Assembly: GCA_946481035.1 (NCBI GenBank)
Contig: CAMLNK010000328.1
Span: 1-5,618 of the forward strand
Source of the DNA: an uncultured Dyadobacter sp.
GTDB taxonomy: Bacteria; Bacteroidota; Bacteroidia; Cytophagales; Spirosomataceae
DNA: 5,618 nucleotides
Direction: 5' to 3'
Positions 1 through 5,618 of the stretch are shown in pieces (position 1 is the stretch's first letter; every line of letters starts with the position of its first letter). The notes beneath the pieces were generated by a model. That model was given only the letters and a program-made list of their open reading frames with translations. It was not told the DNA's origin and made no database searches. The translations under genes and the position numbers were made by a program.

Positions 1-486
1 GAAATTCTCATGCGCCTCGACCGCGCAGAAGCTCAAATCAATGAATTGCGGAAGTCGCGTGCGCAGACAGCGAATGAAATCAGTTCGCTTGACCAATCTA
101 TGCGCGAACTTGCCAAGTACATATTTCGTGTAGACGAACGGCAGACGCTTGTGGAAGACGCAATGGACAATCTCACAGCTTTGCAGAAATTGGTTCATGA
201 ATCCTTACTTGGAAAGGAAGACTTGGATCGGCTGTTTGAATTTACAATGCGCCGATTTGACAAAGTGGATCAGCGTTTCGACGCCATCGATCGACGATTA
301 GACAATATGGATGTGCGTATGGGCAAAATGGATGTGCGCATGGACAACATGAACACGGACATGAACAATCGATTCGATCAGGTATCCGCGAAGTTGGCCC
401 GAATGGATGAGCATTTTGAAGGCATCGATCTTCGGTTTGACAACATCGACAAACGGGACGGCAATCCAACTAACTCAAAATCTTAA
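1..486 (+). CDS. Heptad-repeat coiled-coil protein, 5' end probably outside window
   Basis: I do not recognise a named family. The frame is open from base 1 to the TAA at 484-486. An ATG at 10 gives 158 residues, but the codons before it (Glu-Ile-Leu) continue the same charged helical style, so the true start may be upstream. From about residue 83 (counting from that ATG) the protein is built of roughly nine successive seven-residue units of the pattern [F/L/M/I]-D-x-[V/I/M]-D-x-R, for example FDKVDQR, FDAIDRR, LDNMDVR and MGKMDVR. Hydrophobic residues fall at the a and d positions, as expected for a long parallel coiled coil. Residues 1-80 are also helical and charged, with no signal peptide or membrane segment in the visible part, so a soluble oligomerising or scaffold protein is the best inference. 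The tail (DKRDGNPTNSKS) is polar and probably disordered. Arg codon CGA occurs five times here and never in the adjacent ispF, a slight compositional difference. The gap to ispF is 24 bp with no terminator. Confidence 0.75.
   Translation, partial: EILMRLDRAEAQINELRKSRAQTANEISSLDQSMRELAKYIFRVDERQTLVEDAMDNLTALQKLVHESLLGKEDLDRLFEFTMRRFDKVDQRFDAIDRRLDNMDVRMGKMDVRMDNMNTDMNNRFDQVSAKLARMDEHFEGIDLRFDNIDKRDGNPTNSKS
259..363 (+). repeat. Tandem 21-bp coding repeats (about five degenerate units)
   Basis: Five consecutive 21-bp units starting at 259, 280, 301, 322 and 343 each encode one coiled-coil heptad in phase. The units at 301-321 and 322-342 match at 18 of 21 bases and share the core ATGGATGTGCG; the outer units have diverged to protein-level similarity only. 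This suggests growth of the coiled coil by duplication of single heptads. Confidence 0.7.
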
Positions 487-510
487 TCAACAGTAGTTTT
501 TACAATTATT

Positions 511-1014
511 ATGTTCCCATTCCGCGTAGGCCAGGGCTACGATGTTCACCAATTAGTAGAAGGCCGGCCATTTTGGCTCGGCGGCATTTTAATCCCCCAT
601 ACACATGGTGCCAAAGGGCACTCCGACGCCGATGTGGTGTGCCACGTGATGTGCGACGCGCTCCTGGGCGCGGCCAATATGCGCAATATCGGTTATCATT
701 TTTCCGACAAAGACCCGCAATGGAAGGGTGTCGACAGCAAGATCCTTTTGGCGAAAGTGCTGGAAATGATCCGTGAAAAAGGATACGAGGTCGGTAATGT
801 GGATGTTACCATTGTATTGCAGAATCCTAAACTCAATCCGCATATTCCGGCCATGAAGAGCTGCCTGGCCGGAGTAACAGCCATTTCAGAAGAAGATATT
901 TCAATCAAAGCGACCACCTCAGAGCATCTTGGGTTTGTGGGAAGGGAAGAGGGCATAGCGGCGCACTGTGTTGCATTGATCTATAAATCCGGGGCGCTTC
1001 CGGGTAATGCTTAG
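511..1014 (+). CDS. ispF: 2-C-methyl-D-erythritol 2,4-cyclodiphosphate synthase (IspF)
   Basis: IspF acts in the cytoplasmic MEP pathway to isoprenoids. It cyclises 4-diphosphocytidyl-2-C-methyl-D-erythritol 2-phosphate to the 2,4-cyclodiphosphate and releases CMP; family members are homotrimers with active sites at subunit interfaces. The 167-residue product aligns along its full length with E. coli IspF from memory. The zinc ligands are present as D11 and H13 in GYDVH and H45 after GHSDADVVCH. The loop GHSD (36-39), NVDVT (96-100), PKLNPHIP (106-113) and the nucleotide-binding KATTSEHLGFVGREEG (133-148, with T135, T136 and metal-binding E138) are intact. The C-terminus carries about eight residues more than usual (KSGALPGNA). 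One oddity is N59 in NIG where most homologues have Asp. The ATG at 511 places the N-terminus as in the family; the frame upstream reaches the TAA of the preceding gene, which lies in the same frame. No Shine-Dalgarno is seen, as is normal in Bacteroidota. Confidence 0.97.
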   Translation: MFPFRVGQGYDVHQLVEGRPFWLGGILIPHTHGAKGHSDADVVCHVMCDALLGAANMRNIGYHFSDKDPQWKGVDSKILLAKVLEMIREKGYEVGNVDVTIVLQNPKLNPHIPAMKSCLAGVTAISEEDISIKATTSEHLGFVGREEGIAAHCVALIYKSGALPGNA

Positions 1015-1042
1015 CCAACGATCCTGTTAAAAATAGATTTGC

Positions 1043-2176
1043 ATGAAAAAAGTAGTACTGTTCCTCTCCCTTTCCATGGGCGTGACTTTCAGCGCGTGCG
1101 CCCAGCAATCATCCGCGCCACTGGCCGAACAACCGCTCGGTTTTGAAGAGTATGACCCCATTTCCACATTGAAAGTGGAAGAGCACCCGGTCAAAAAAGC
1201 CAAATTCCCGTTTATCGATGTCCATAATCACCAGTACCAGATGCCTTCACAGGACCTGAAAGCGCTCGTGAGACAAATGGACGCATTGAATATGGGCATT
1301 ATGGTGAACCTCAGCGGCCGCGGCTGGTCGCAGGAATGGGCCGAAGGAACCGCTACTTTGAAAGGCTCGCTCGAAAATGTAGCCAAAAACGAGCCGAAAC
1401 GCATTGCCGTTTTCACCAACCTGCAATTCAAAGGCTTTGGGGACAAAGATTGGTCGGCGAAAGCGGTGAAGCAATTGGAAGAAGATGTAAAAATGGGCGC
1501 CAAAGGCTTGAAGATCTATAAAAGCCTGGGTTTTGCGGGCATTAAGGACGACAAAGGCAACCGCGTGCCGGTAAGCGATCCGCGTTTGCAGCCGGTTTGG
1601 CAAAAATGCGGCGAACTGGGCATTCCGGTGCTGATCCACACAGCCGACGTCCCCTCGTTTTGGGACCCTATGGACCGCTACAATGAACGTTGGCTGGAAC
1701 TCAAAACGCACCCTGGCCGCAAACGCGGACCAAACGACCCCATTCCGTTCGACTCGCTGATCGCTGAACAGCACCATATTTTCAAGATGAACCCGAAAAC
1801 GACGTTCATCAACGCGCATATGGGCTGGTACCCCAATAAAAAGCTCGACAGCCTGATGATCGCCTTCCCGAATATGTATGTGGAAATAGGCGCGGTAATC
1901 GCCGAGCTGGGCCGCCAGCCGCGCACAGCCAAGAAGTTTTTTGATAAATACCAGGACCGTGTCCTTTTCGGAAAAGACAGCTGGGTTCCAGCCGAATATG
2001 CAACTTATTTCCGCGTACTTGAAACGGAAGACGAATATTTCCCCTACCACAAGAAGTACCACGCATTCTGGCGCATGTACGGCATGGGGCTGTCCGACGA
2101 AGTTTTGAAAAAACTTTACTATAAAAATGCCTTGAAAATCATCCCTGGACTCGACAAGAGCCAGTTCCCGAACTGA
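1043..2176 (+). CDS. Amidohydrolase-family (PF04909-type) lipoprotein
   Basis: This is a metal-dependent hydrolase of the amidohydrolase superfamily (TIM barrel, ACMSD-like group), with unknown substrate. Residues 1-18 form a signal peptide (MKK, then VVLFLSLSMGV) and C19 in FSAC|AQQ is a plausible lipobox cysteine, although Phe at -3 is less usual. The residues after Cys are not acidic, so the protein is inferred to stay on the periplasmic side rather than be surface exposed. Expected metal and catalytic residues are visible: H61 and H63 in FIDVHNH (strand 1), H199 in VLIHTAD, H259 in INAHMGW and D312 in LFGKDS. K157 in GLKIYK sits where some superfamily members have a metal-bridging lysine, but a carbamylated role is not established here. 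The segment 204-250 (PSFWDPMDRYNERWLEL, then HPGR) is a long insertion that probably lines the active site. The gene is 28 bp after ispF and may be co-transcribed with it. It ends 9 bp from a convergent gene. Family assignment is firm; function is open. Confidence 0.9.
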   Translation: MKKVVLFLSLSMGVTFSACAQQSSAPLAEQPLGFEEYDPISTLKVEEHPVKKAKFPFIDVHNHQYQMPSQDLKALVRQMDALNMGIMVNLSGRGWSQEWAEGTATLKGSLENVAKNEPKRIAVFTNLQFKGFGDKDWSAKAVKQLEEDVKMGAKGLKIYKSLGFAGIKDDKGNRVPVSDPRLQPVWQKCGELGIPVLIHTADVPSFWDPMDRYNERWLELKTHPGRKRGPNDPIPFDSLIAEQHHIFKMNPKTTFINAHMGWYPNKKLDSLMIAFPNMYVEIGAVIAELGRQPRTAKKFFDKYQDRVLFGKDSWVPAEYATYFRVLETEDEYFPYHKKYHAFWRMYGMGLSDEVLKKLYYKNALKIIPGLDKSQFPN

Positions 2177-2254
2177 CATTCTGCATTACTTAAATGCCTT
2201 GGCTTCCCGGATAATCGAGCGGTATTCGGCTTTGCCAAGGCATTTTTTATAATA
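2117..2254. repeat. Long inverted repeat centred on two convergent stop codons, with a third arm copy inside
   Basis: TACTATAAAAATGCCTTG (2117-2134) is matched in inverted orientation by 2236-2254 with one substitution and one extra A. A further copy of the core AAATGCCTTG lies at 2192-2201 in the same orientation as the left arm. The dyad centre, near 2185, falls next to the 9-bp gap between the two stop codons. On the - strand the left arm reads CAAGGCATTTTTATAG, a stem arm followed by a T-run, so it could serve as the 3' arm of a terminator for the TPR transcript. Each strand thus ends in arm plus T-run. The match is seen directly; the termination role on the - strand is inference. Confidence 0.5.
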
Positions 2255-3304
2255 CTCCCTGGCTTTTGCCTTGTTGCCCGCACGTGCGGAAATGCGCGCG
2301 AGACCAGCATAGGCAAATGCGTGATATTCTTTCGTGTACTGATCGTCGTGCGGGGTTTTGAGCGCTGCAAGGTATTCCTTTTGCGCCGCGGCGTCATTTT
2401 TCCGGTCCTTTTCCTCCAATAGTCCCTGAAATGTGCGCCAGGCGGCAGGATAGAAACCAGTATTTTGCCTGCGAAGCAACTGCACGCCTTCATGCGCTTG
2501 CTCATACCTCCCGGCCAGCAATTGCGCTTCCACGTGCTTCATCAGGTAAATAGGGTTCCGGGGGTATAAATCCACCAGCTTCTCCATGTATGCGGCGGCC
2601 TTCTCCGGCTTTGCTTCGTATTTCAGGTAAATGTGTGAAATGTAATAGCACGACTCCGCCTTCGTAATCGTACCCACCTTTGTAGCCGTATCGATTTGCT
2701 TCAATCCCAACGCCTTGTCGCCATTTTTAAAGAAAACCAACAGCGGCTTCACGATCGGATGCTCTTCCGGGTATACTTCTACATAATAGTTATACATCCC
2801 CGACGTAAAGTAAAACTCCGGGTTTTTATTCAGCAGCTTAAAGCCTTCTACAAAAGCATTATACGCCTTCTTCCCCTCCCCTGCCGCAGCCACCATTTCG
2901 CCGCGATAGTTGTAGATCATCGCCATATATCCGCGCGCTACCATCGTGTAAAATACGGCCTCCGGATCGAGACTGTTCTTTCCATAACGCTTGTTGATCG
3001 CTTCCAGGCATTGGTCGAGTTTCTGAATGTACTCTTTGGACTTGGCCGGGTTATCCTTGATCGGCAGGTATTTCCAATAGAGGATAAACGAATCGAGAAT
3101 GTAGGAAACGGGGTGATTGGGATACTTTTTCTCGACCTGGTCGATAATCTGAACCGCTTCGTCGAACTCGTAATTGTATATTTTATCGAGGCTGTTTTGG
3201 ATGTTTTTTAAAGAAACCGGGTCATTCAGTAACTGTGCATTGGCCTGCGTTGTGCAAATGGCAAGCAGAATCCATATGCACAGCGAACGAAGTGTAATTT
3301 GCAT
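2186..3304 (-). CDS. Secreted tetratricopeptide-repeat protein
   Basis: The 372-residue product has a signal peptide (residues 1-23, hydrophobic CIWILLAIC core, cleavage expected after ANA before Q24), so it is exported and probably periplasmic. The mature protein is almost all helical with TPR-like pairs: EFDEAVQIIDQVEKKYPNHP (46-65), the stretch around 195-250 (GDKALGLKQID, then KPEKAAAYMEKLVDLYPRNP at 232-251), AGRYEQAHEGVQLL (264-277) and a C-terminal repeat AFAYAGLARISARAGNKAKA (329-348). The order of a conserved Tyr-rich block (FYFTSGMYNYYVEVYPEE, 164-181), then GDKALGL, then YPRN resembles bacterial TPR proteins distantly related to the IML2/TTC39 group; that link is recalled, not computed. 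No catalytic motif is seen, so a protein-interaction role is inferred. The start is bounded by an in-frame TAG four codons upstream (3314-3316). No clear promoter could be found for it. Its last 21 codons contain the opposing gene's terminator. Confidence 0.88.
   Translation of the reverse strand: MQITLRSLCIWILLAICTTQANAQLLNDPVSLKNIQNSLDKIYNYEFDEAVQIIDQVEKKYPNHPVSYILDSFILYWKYLPIKDNPAKSKEYIQKLDQCLEAINKRYGKNSLDPEAVFYTMVARGYMAMIYNYRGEMVAAAGEGKKAYNAFVEGFKLLNKNPEFYFTSGMYNYYVEVYPEEHPIVKPLLVFFKNGDKALGLKQIDTATKVGTITKAESCYYISHIYLKYEAKPEKAAAYMEKLVDLYPRNPIYLMKHVEAQLLAGRYEQAHEGVQLLRRQNTGFYPAAWRTFQGLLEEKDRKNDAAAQKEYLAALKTPHDDQYTKEYHAFAYAGLARISARAGNKAKAREYYKKCLGKAEYRSIIREAKAFK
2192..2248 (+). terminator. 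Two-tier intrinsic terminator for the amidohydrolase unit, inside the opposing gene
   Basis: AAATGCCTTGGC (2192-2203) is a perfect 12-base inverted match to GCCAAGGCATTT (2234-2245), and a run of six T lies at 2243-2248. Inside the 30-base loop, CCGGATA (2207-2213) pairs with TATTCGG (2223-2229), with one G-U, leaving a 9-base apical loop. The result is a long stepped hairpin followed by U residues on the + transcript, starting 16 bases after the amidohydrolase stop. It lies wholly within the last 21 codons of the convergent TPR gene. Confidence 0.75.
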
Positions 3305-3442
3305 GGCTCTCGACTAAATTGGTTTGGTGGTGTCCCAGCTGAACAGTAGCTTTGTTTATAACCCATAATTGATGGTGCGGGTTTCGGCCGCCGGTTTTAT
3401 TTTGGGCATATTCTCTCTATTCAACTTCCTTTTTGATAAAAT
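3305..3442. other. Divergent intergenic region (138 bp)
   Basis: This gap separates the divergent TPR and M16 peptidase genes. It holds one strong + strand promoter (3323-3354) and then an untranslated leader of about 80 bases with a GC-rich block near 3378-3394 followed by T-rich sequence. I could not find a TAnnTTTG element for the TPR gene on the - strand, nor a convincing operator or riboswitch. Confidence 0.6.
3323..3354 (+). promoter_or_regulatory. Bacteroidota sigma-ABfr-type promoter for the M16 peptidase gene
   Basis: TTTG at 3323-3326 is followed after exactly 20 bases by TAGCTTTG at 3347-3354. This is a full match to the Bacteroidota housekeeping consensus (TTTG, 19-21 bases, TAnnTTTG). 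Transcription would start near 3360, giving a leader of about 80 bases before the ATG at 3443. Confidence 0.75.
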
Positions 3443-4684
3443 ATGATTCGCTACAAGCAGTTTACTTTGGGAAACGGCCTGCGGGTATTCGTGCACGAGG
3501 ACTTTTCGACACCCATGGCTGCGGTTAATATCCTTTATAATGTTGGTTCGCGTGACGAGGACGAAGAACGTACAGGGTTCGCACATTTGTTCGAGCATTT
3601 GATGTTCGGTGGCTCCAAAAACATTCCCAGCTACGATATACCAGTGCAGAAAGTGGGCGGCGAAAACAATGCATTTACCTCCCCGGATATTACCAACTAC
3701 TACATCACACTGCCTGCGGATAATGTAGAAACGGCATTCTGGCTGGAATCGGACCGGATGCTGAGCCTTTCTTTCGACCCTAATGTGCTCGAAGTGCAGC
3801 GCAAGGTGGTGATCGAGGAGTTTAAACAACGTTACCTCAACCAGCCCTACGGCGATATGTGGCTGAAATTGCGGCCATTGGCTTACAAAAAGCACCCTTA
3901 CCGCTGGGCGACGATCGGGAAAGACATCGGCCACATCGAACGCGCCACGATGGACGACGTGCAGGATTTCTTCTTCCGTTTCTACCGTCCCAATAATGCG
4001 GTAATGGTGGTAGCAGGTGCTGTATCGTTTGAAAAAGTGCAGGAACTGGCCGAAAAATGGTTTGGAAACATCCCCGCCGGTCCGGCTTACGTCCGTAACC
4101 TCCCCGCAGAGCCCGTGCAAAACGAAGCCCGGTTTCTTGAAACTTCCGCTTCTGTTCCGCTGAATTCGCTGATCAAGGTTTTCCATATGCCCGGAAGATA
4201 TGATGCCGGGTTTTACGCCGGTGATTTGCTGAGTGATGTTTTGGGAAGAGGAAAATCTTCACGCTTGTATCAAAAATTACTGAAAGAACGCGCGTTGTTC
4301 AACAGCATTAGCGCCAGCATTATTTCTTCGCTGGACCCTGGCTTACTGATGGTCAAAGGAAATCTGAACCCCGGCGTGACGCTGGAAGAAGCCGACGCCG
4401 CGGTGACTGAAATTTTACAGGAAGTCGTTGAAAATGGCGCTACGGAAGAAGAAGTGACGAAGGTAAAGAACCAATCGGAAGCCTCGCTGGCATTCTCCGA
4501 AGTAGAACTGCTCAACCGTGCCATGAATCTGGCTTTTGCCGCCAATGCGGGCAATGTAGATTGGGCCAATGCCGACGCCGACATTATCAGGGCGCTCACG
4601 ACGGACGATATTAACAATGCCGCCAAGACCATTCTGAGGCCTGAAAATACATCTACATTATACTACCGCGCCGAAGCGAAGTAA
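3443..4684 (+). CDS. M16 family zinc metallopeptidase (M16B-like, cytoplasmic)
   Basis: This is a 413-residue inverzincin of the size usual for M16B single-chain subunits, which fold as two homologous lobes. The zinc site is complete: HLFEH at 48-52 (H48 and H52 as ligands, E51 as general base) and the distal Glu in VVIEEF, taken as E126. Other family hallmarks are GGENNAFTSPDITNYY (72-87), WLESDRM (100-106), YRPNNAVMVVAGAV (181-194) and GRGKSSRLYQKLL (268-280) in the C-lobe. An in-frame TAA at 3437-3439 fixes the start and rules out an upstream signal peptide, so the enzyme is predicted cytoplasmic. Where M16 enzymes usually have an Arg and a Tyr seven residues apart (R-x6-Y), this protein has L280 and N287, so it probably needs a partner subunit for substrate binding. 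It has its own promoter, and a terminator follows 17 bases after the stop. A second M16 gene faces it. The substrate is unknown; peptide turnover is a reasonable guess. Confidence 0.93.
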   Translation: MIRYKQFTLGNGLRVFVHEDFSTPMAAVNILYNVGSRDEDEERTGFAHLFEHLMFGGSKNIPSYDIPVQKVGGENNAFTSPDITNYYITLPADNVETAFWLESDRMLSLSFDPNVLEVQRKVVIEEFKQRYLNQPYGDMWLKLRPLAYKKHPYRWATIGKDIGHIERATMDDVQDFFFRFYRPNNAVMVVAGAVSFEKVQELAEKWFGNIPAGPAYVRNLPAEPVQNEARFLETSASVPLNSLIKVFHMPGRYDAGFYAGDLLSDVLGRGKSSRLYQKLLKERALFNSISASIISSLDPGLLMVKGNLNPGVTLEEADAAVTEILQEVVENGATEEEVTKVKNQSEASLAFSEVELLNRAMNLAFAANAGNVDWANADADIIRALTTDDINNAAKTILRPENTSTLYYRAEAK

Positions 4685-4701
4685 GAAGAACACCTCAATA
4701 G

Positions 4702-4739
4702 AAAAGCCCTGCCGTTTCCATTGAACCGACAGGGCTTTT
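4702..4739. terminator. Bidirectional intrinsic terminator between convergent M16 genes
   Basis: AAAAGCCCTG (4702-4711) pairs perfectly with CAGGGCTTTT (4730-4739), a 10-bp stem; an inner GTTTC/GAAC pairing can extend it. T-runs border the stem on both strands (TTTTA on +, CTTTTC on -). It sits in the 72-bp gap between the two stop codons and can serve both genes. Confidence 0.88.
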
Positions 4740-4756
4740 ATCTTCATATCAAAACA

Positions 4757-5618
4757 TCATTCCTCCGGCAGGAACGTCAGATAACTGAAATTCTGCTCGT
4801 TGAACAACTCCACTGCAATTTCCTGCAACTGCGGCGCGGTAATCTGCTCGATTTCACCGAAAATCTCCGGCAACGAGTCGACTTTGCCCGTATCCAGAAT
4901 GCTTTTGGCCATCATGAGCATGAAACTCATATTGCTTTCTTCCGACATAGCGAGCTGGCCCATTAGCTGCACCTTGGTCTGATGCAATTGCAGCGTCGTG
5001 AGAGGCACTTCCCTGATGCGCTTCAATTCCTTGTTGATCAGAGAAATACTCTTGTTCAACTGCTTTTTCTCTGTACCAAAGAAAATACCCATGAAACCGG
5101 TATCGAGGTAAGGCGTATAATTCGCTTCGATCGAATACACAAAACCATATTTCTCCCGCAGCGAAAGGTTGAACCGTGAGTTCATTCCCGGCCCGCCGAG
5201 CAGGTTTACCAGCATAAAAAACGGCAAACGGCGGTCGTCCAGCAACGCATAGGCAGGCTGGCCCATCGCGCACTGTGCCTGCTGGATCGGGCGCTCGCGC
5301 TCCTGACGTACGGGCGTATATATGAGCGGGGCCTCCCGTTTCCGGGCTGTGGTACGATGTGGCACGCCGCCCAGGTACTTCTCGGCGATGCGGATCACCC
5401 TCGAAAACGGCAAACGACTCACCGACGACACTACAATGCGTTCGGTGTCGATATTATGATTTATAAATTCGTACAACTGCTCCCGGCCAAATGAATTCAC
5501 CGTTTCGGCGGTGCCGAGGATATTAGCGCCCAAAGCGTGGTCAGGAAAAATCAACTGGTCGAAATCATCCTGAATCGCATCTTCCGGCGAATCGACATAC
5601 ATCGACATTTCTTCCAGG
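4757..5618 (-). CDS. M16 family metallopeptidase, C-terminal two thirds (5' end outside window)
   Basis: About 287 residues are visible; the start and the N-terminal zinc-binding HxxEH region lie beyond the right edge, so the ATG at 5606-5608 is an internal methionine. The first visible codons give LEEMSMYVDSPED, which matches the family segment holding the distal zinc-ligand Glu (typically V-V-x-E-E-x-x-M-Y). Next come LGANILGTAETV (26-37 from the internal Met), the end of the N-lobe, and a C-lobe with GGPGMNSRFNLSLREKYGFVYSIEA from about 138. R151 and Y158 form the substrate-binding Arg/Tyr pair. The sequence resembles the YmxG/mitochondrial processing peptidase beta type, with a full protein expected near 410 residues. 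Retention of EE makes an active enzyme likely but unproven. No signal peptide can be judged. The gene is convergent with the first M16 gene and shares its terminator. Confidence 0.92.
   Translation of the reverse strand, partial: LEEMSMYVDSPEDAIQDDFDQLIFPDHALGANILGTAETVNSFGREQLYEFINHNIDTERIVVSSVSRLPFSRVIRIAEKYLGGVPHRTTARKREAPLIYTPVRQERERPIQQAQCAMGQPAYALLDDRRLPFFMLVNLLGGPGMNSRFNLSLREKYGFVYSIEANYTPYLDTGFMGIFFGTEKKQLNKSISLINKELKRIREVPLTTLQLHQTKVQLMGQLAMSEESNMSFMLMMAKSILDTGKVDSLPEIFGEIEQITAPQLQEIAVELFNEQNFSYLTFLPEE

Noticed and set aside
494..501. TAGTTTTT before ispF as a possible -7 element
   Set aside because: It lacks the final G, there is no TTTG at the right distance, and the implied leader would be only a few bases.
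484..513. Fusion of the coiled-coil gene to ispF by stop-codon read-through
   Set aside because: The two genes are in the same frame, separated by a single TAA, but IspF starts at its normal N-terminus at 511 and no read-through signal is seen.
1034..1041. TAGATTTG, a perfect TAnnTTTG -7 element just before the amidohydrolase ATG
   Set aside because: It ends two bases before the ATG, so transcription would begin inside the gene's own start and signal peptide codons; only a poor -33 match (TTAG at 1011-1014) lies upstream. Probably chance.
1247..2179. 310-codon open frame antisense to the amidohydrolase gene
   Set aside because: It is explained by codon bias of the sense gene; the translation is Phe/Val/Arg-rich with no recognisable domain, and the sense protein has clear catalytic motifs.
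2696..3211. 171-codon + strand open frame inside the TPR gene
   Set aside because: It is opposite a well-supported signal-peptide TPR protein and shows no domain, promoter or sensible start context.
3254..3304. Lipobox at LLAIC in the TPR protein signal peptide
   Set aside because: Ile at -1 is not accepted by lipoprotein signal peptidase; the ANA|Q site just after is a normal signal peptidase I site.
3356..4186. 276-codon open frame antisense to the first M16 gene and its leader
   Set aside because: It is a shadow of the M16 gene, whose zinc motif and lobe structure are unmistakable; the antisense product is His/Arg/Phe-rich and without domain.
1..5618. CRISPR array, tRNA/rRNA, insertion sequence or phage genes
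   Set aside because: No regularly spaced repeats beyond the coding heptads, no cloverleaf, and no transposase, integrase or terminal inverted repeats were seen on either strand.

Overview
The window looks like a Bacteroidota chromosome segment, most likely a Cytophagales member of the Spirosomaceae/Dyadobacter type. The evidence is a canonical TTTG-N20-TAnnTTTG Bacteroidota promoter, start codons without Shine-Dalgarno sequences, Bacteroidota-like IspF residues, and proteins typical of that phylum (ACAQ-type lipoprotein, secreted TPR protein, M16 peptidases). The genus is inference; no rRNA or other marker is present.

Layout. (1) Bases 1-2176, + strand: the 3' part of a gene for a heptad-repeat coiled-coil protein, then ispF (MEP isoprenoid pathway), then a lipoprotein amidohydrolase. 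Gaps are only 24 and 28 bp and neither holds a terminator, so these may form one transcription unit. (2) A convergent secreted TPR-protein gene (2186-3304, - strand) ends 9 bp from the amidohydrolase gene. There is no room for a terminator between them; instead a large hairpin with a T-run lies inside the TPR coding sequence, and a third copy of its arm lies inside the amidohydrolase coding sequence. (3) A 138-bp divergent intergenic region (3305-3442) carries a textbook Bacteroidota promoter for a cytoplasmic M16 zinc peptidase (3443-4684, + strand). (4) A bidirectional hairpin terminator (4702-4739) separates this from a second, convergent M16 peptidase gene that runs off the right edge.

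Functional links. IspF is housekeeping; the neighbouring hydrolase and coiled-coil protein have no evident role in isoprenoid synthesis. The two M16 genes are the most suggestive pair. The first has the complete zinc site (HLFEH plus distal Glu) but lacks the Arg/Tyr substrate-binding pair of the C-lobe, while the second keeps Arg and Tyr. That fits a two-subunit M16B protease, though the N-terminal half of the second protein is outside the window.

No mobile element, CRISPR array, tRNA or rRNA was seen, and I found no wholly novel system. The best leads are the three-copy terminator structure overlapping two coding ends and the complementary M16 pair.
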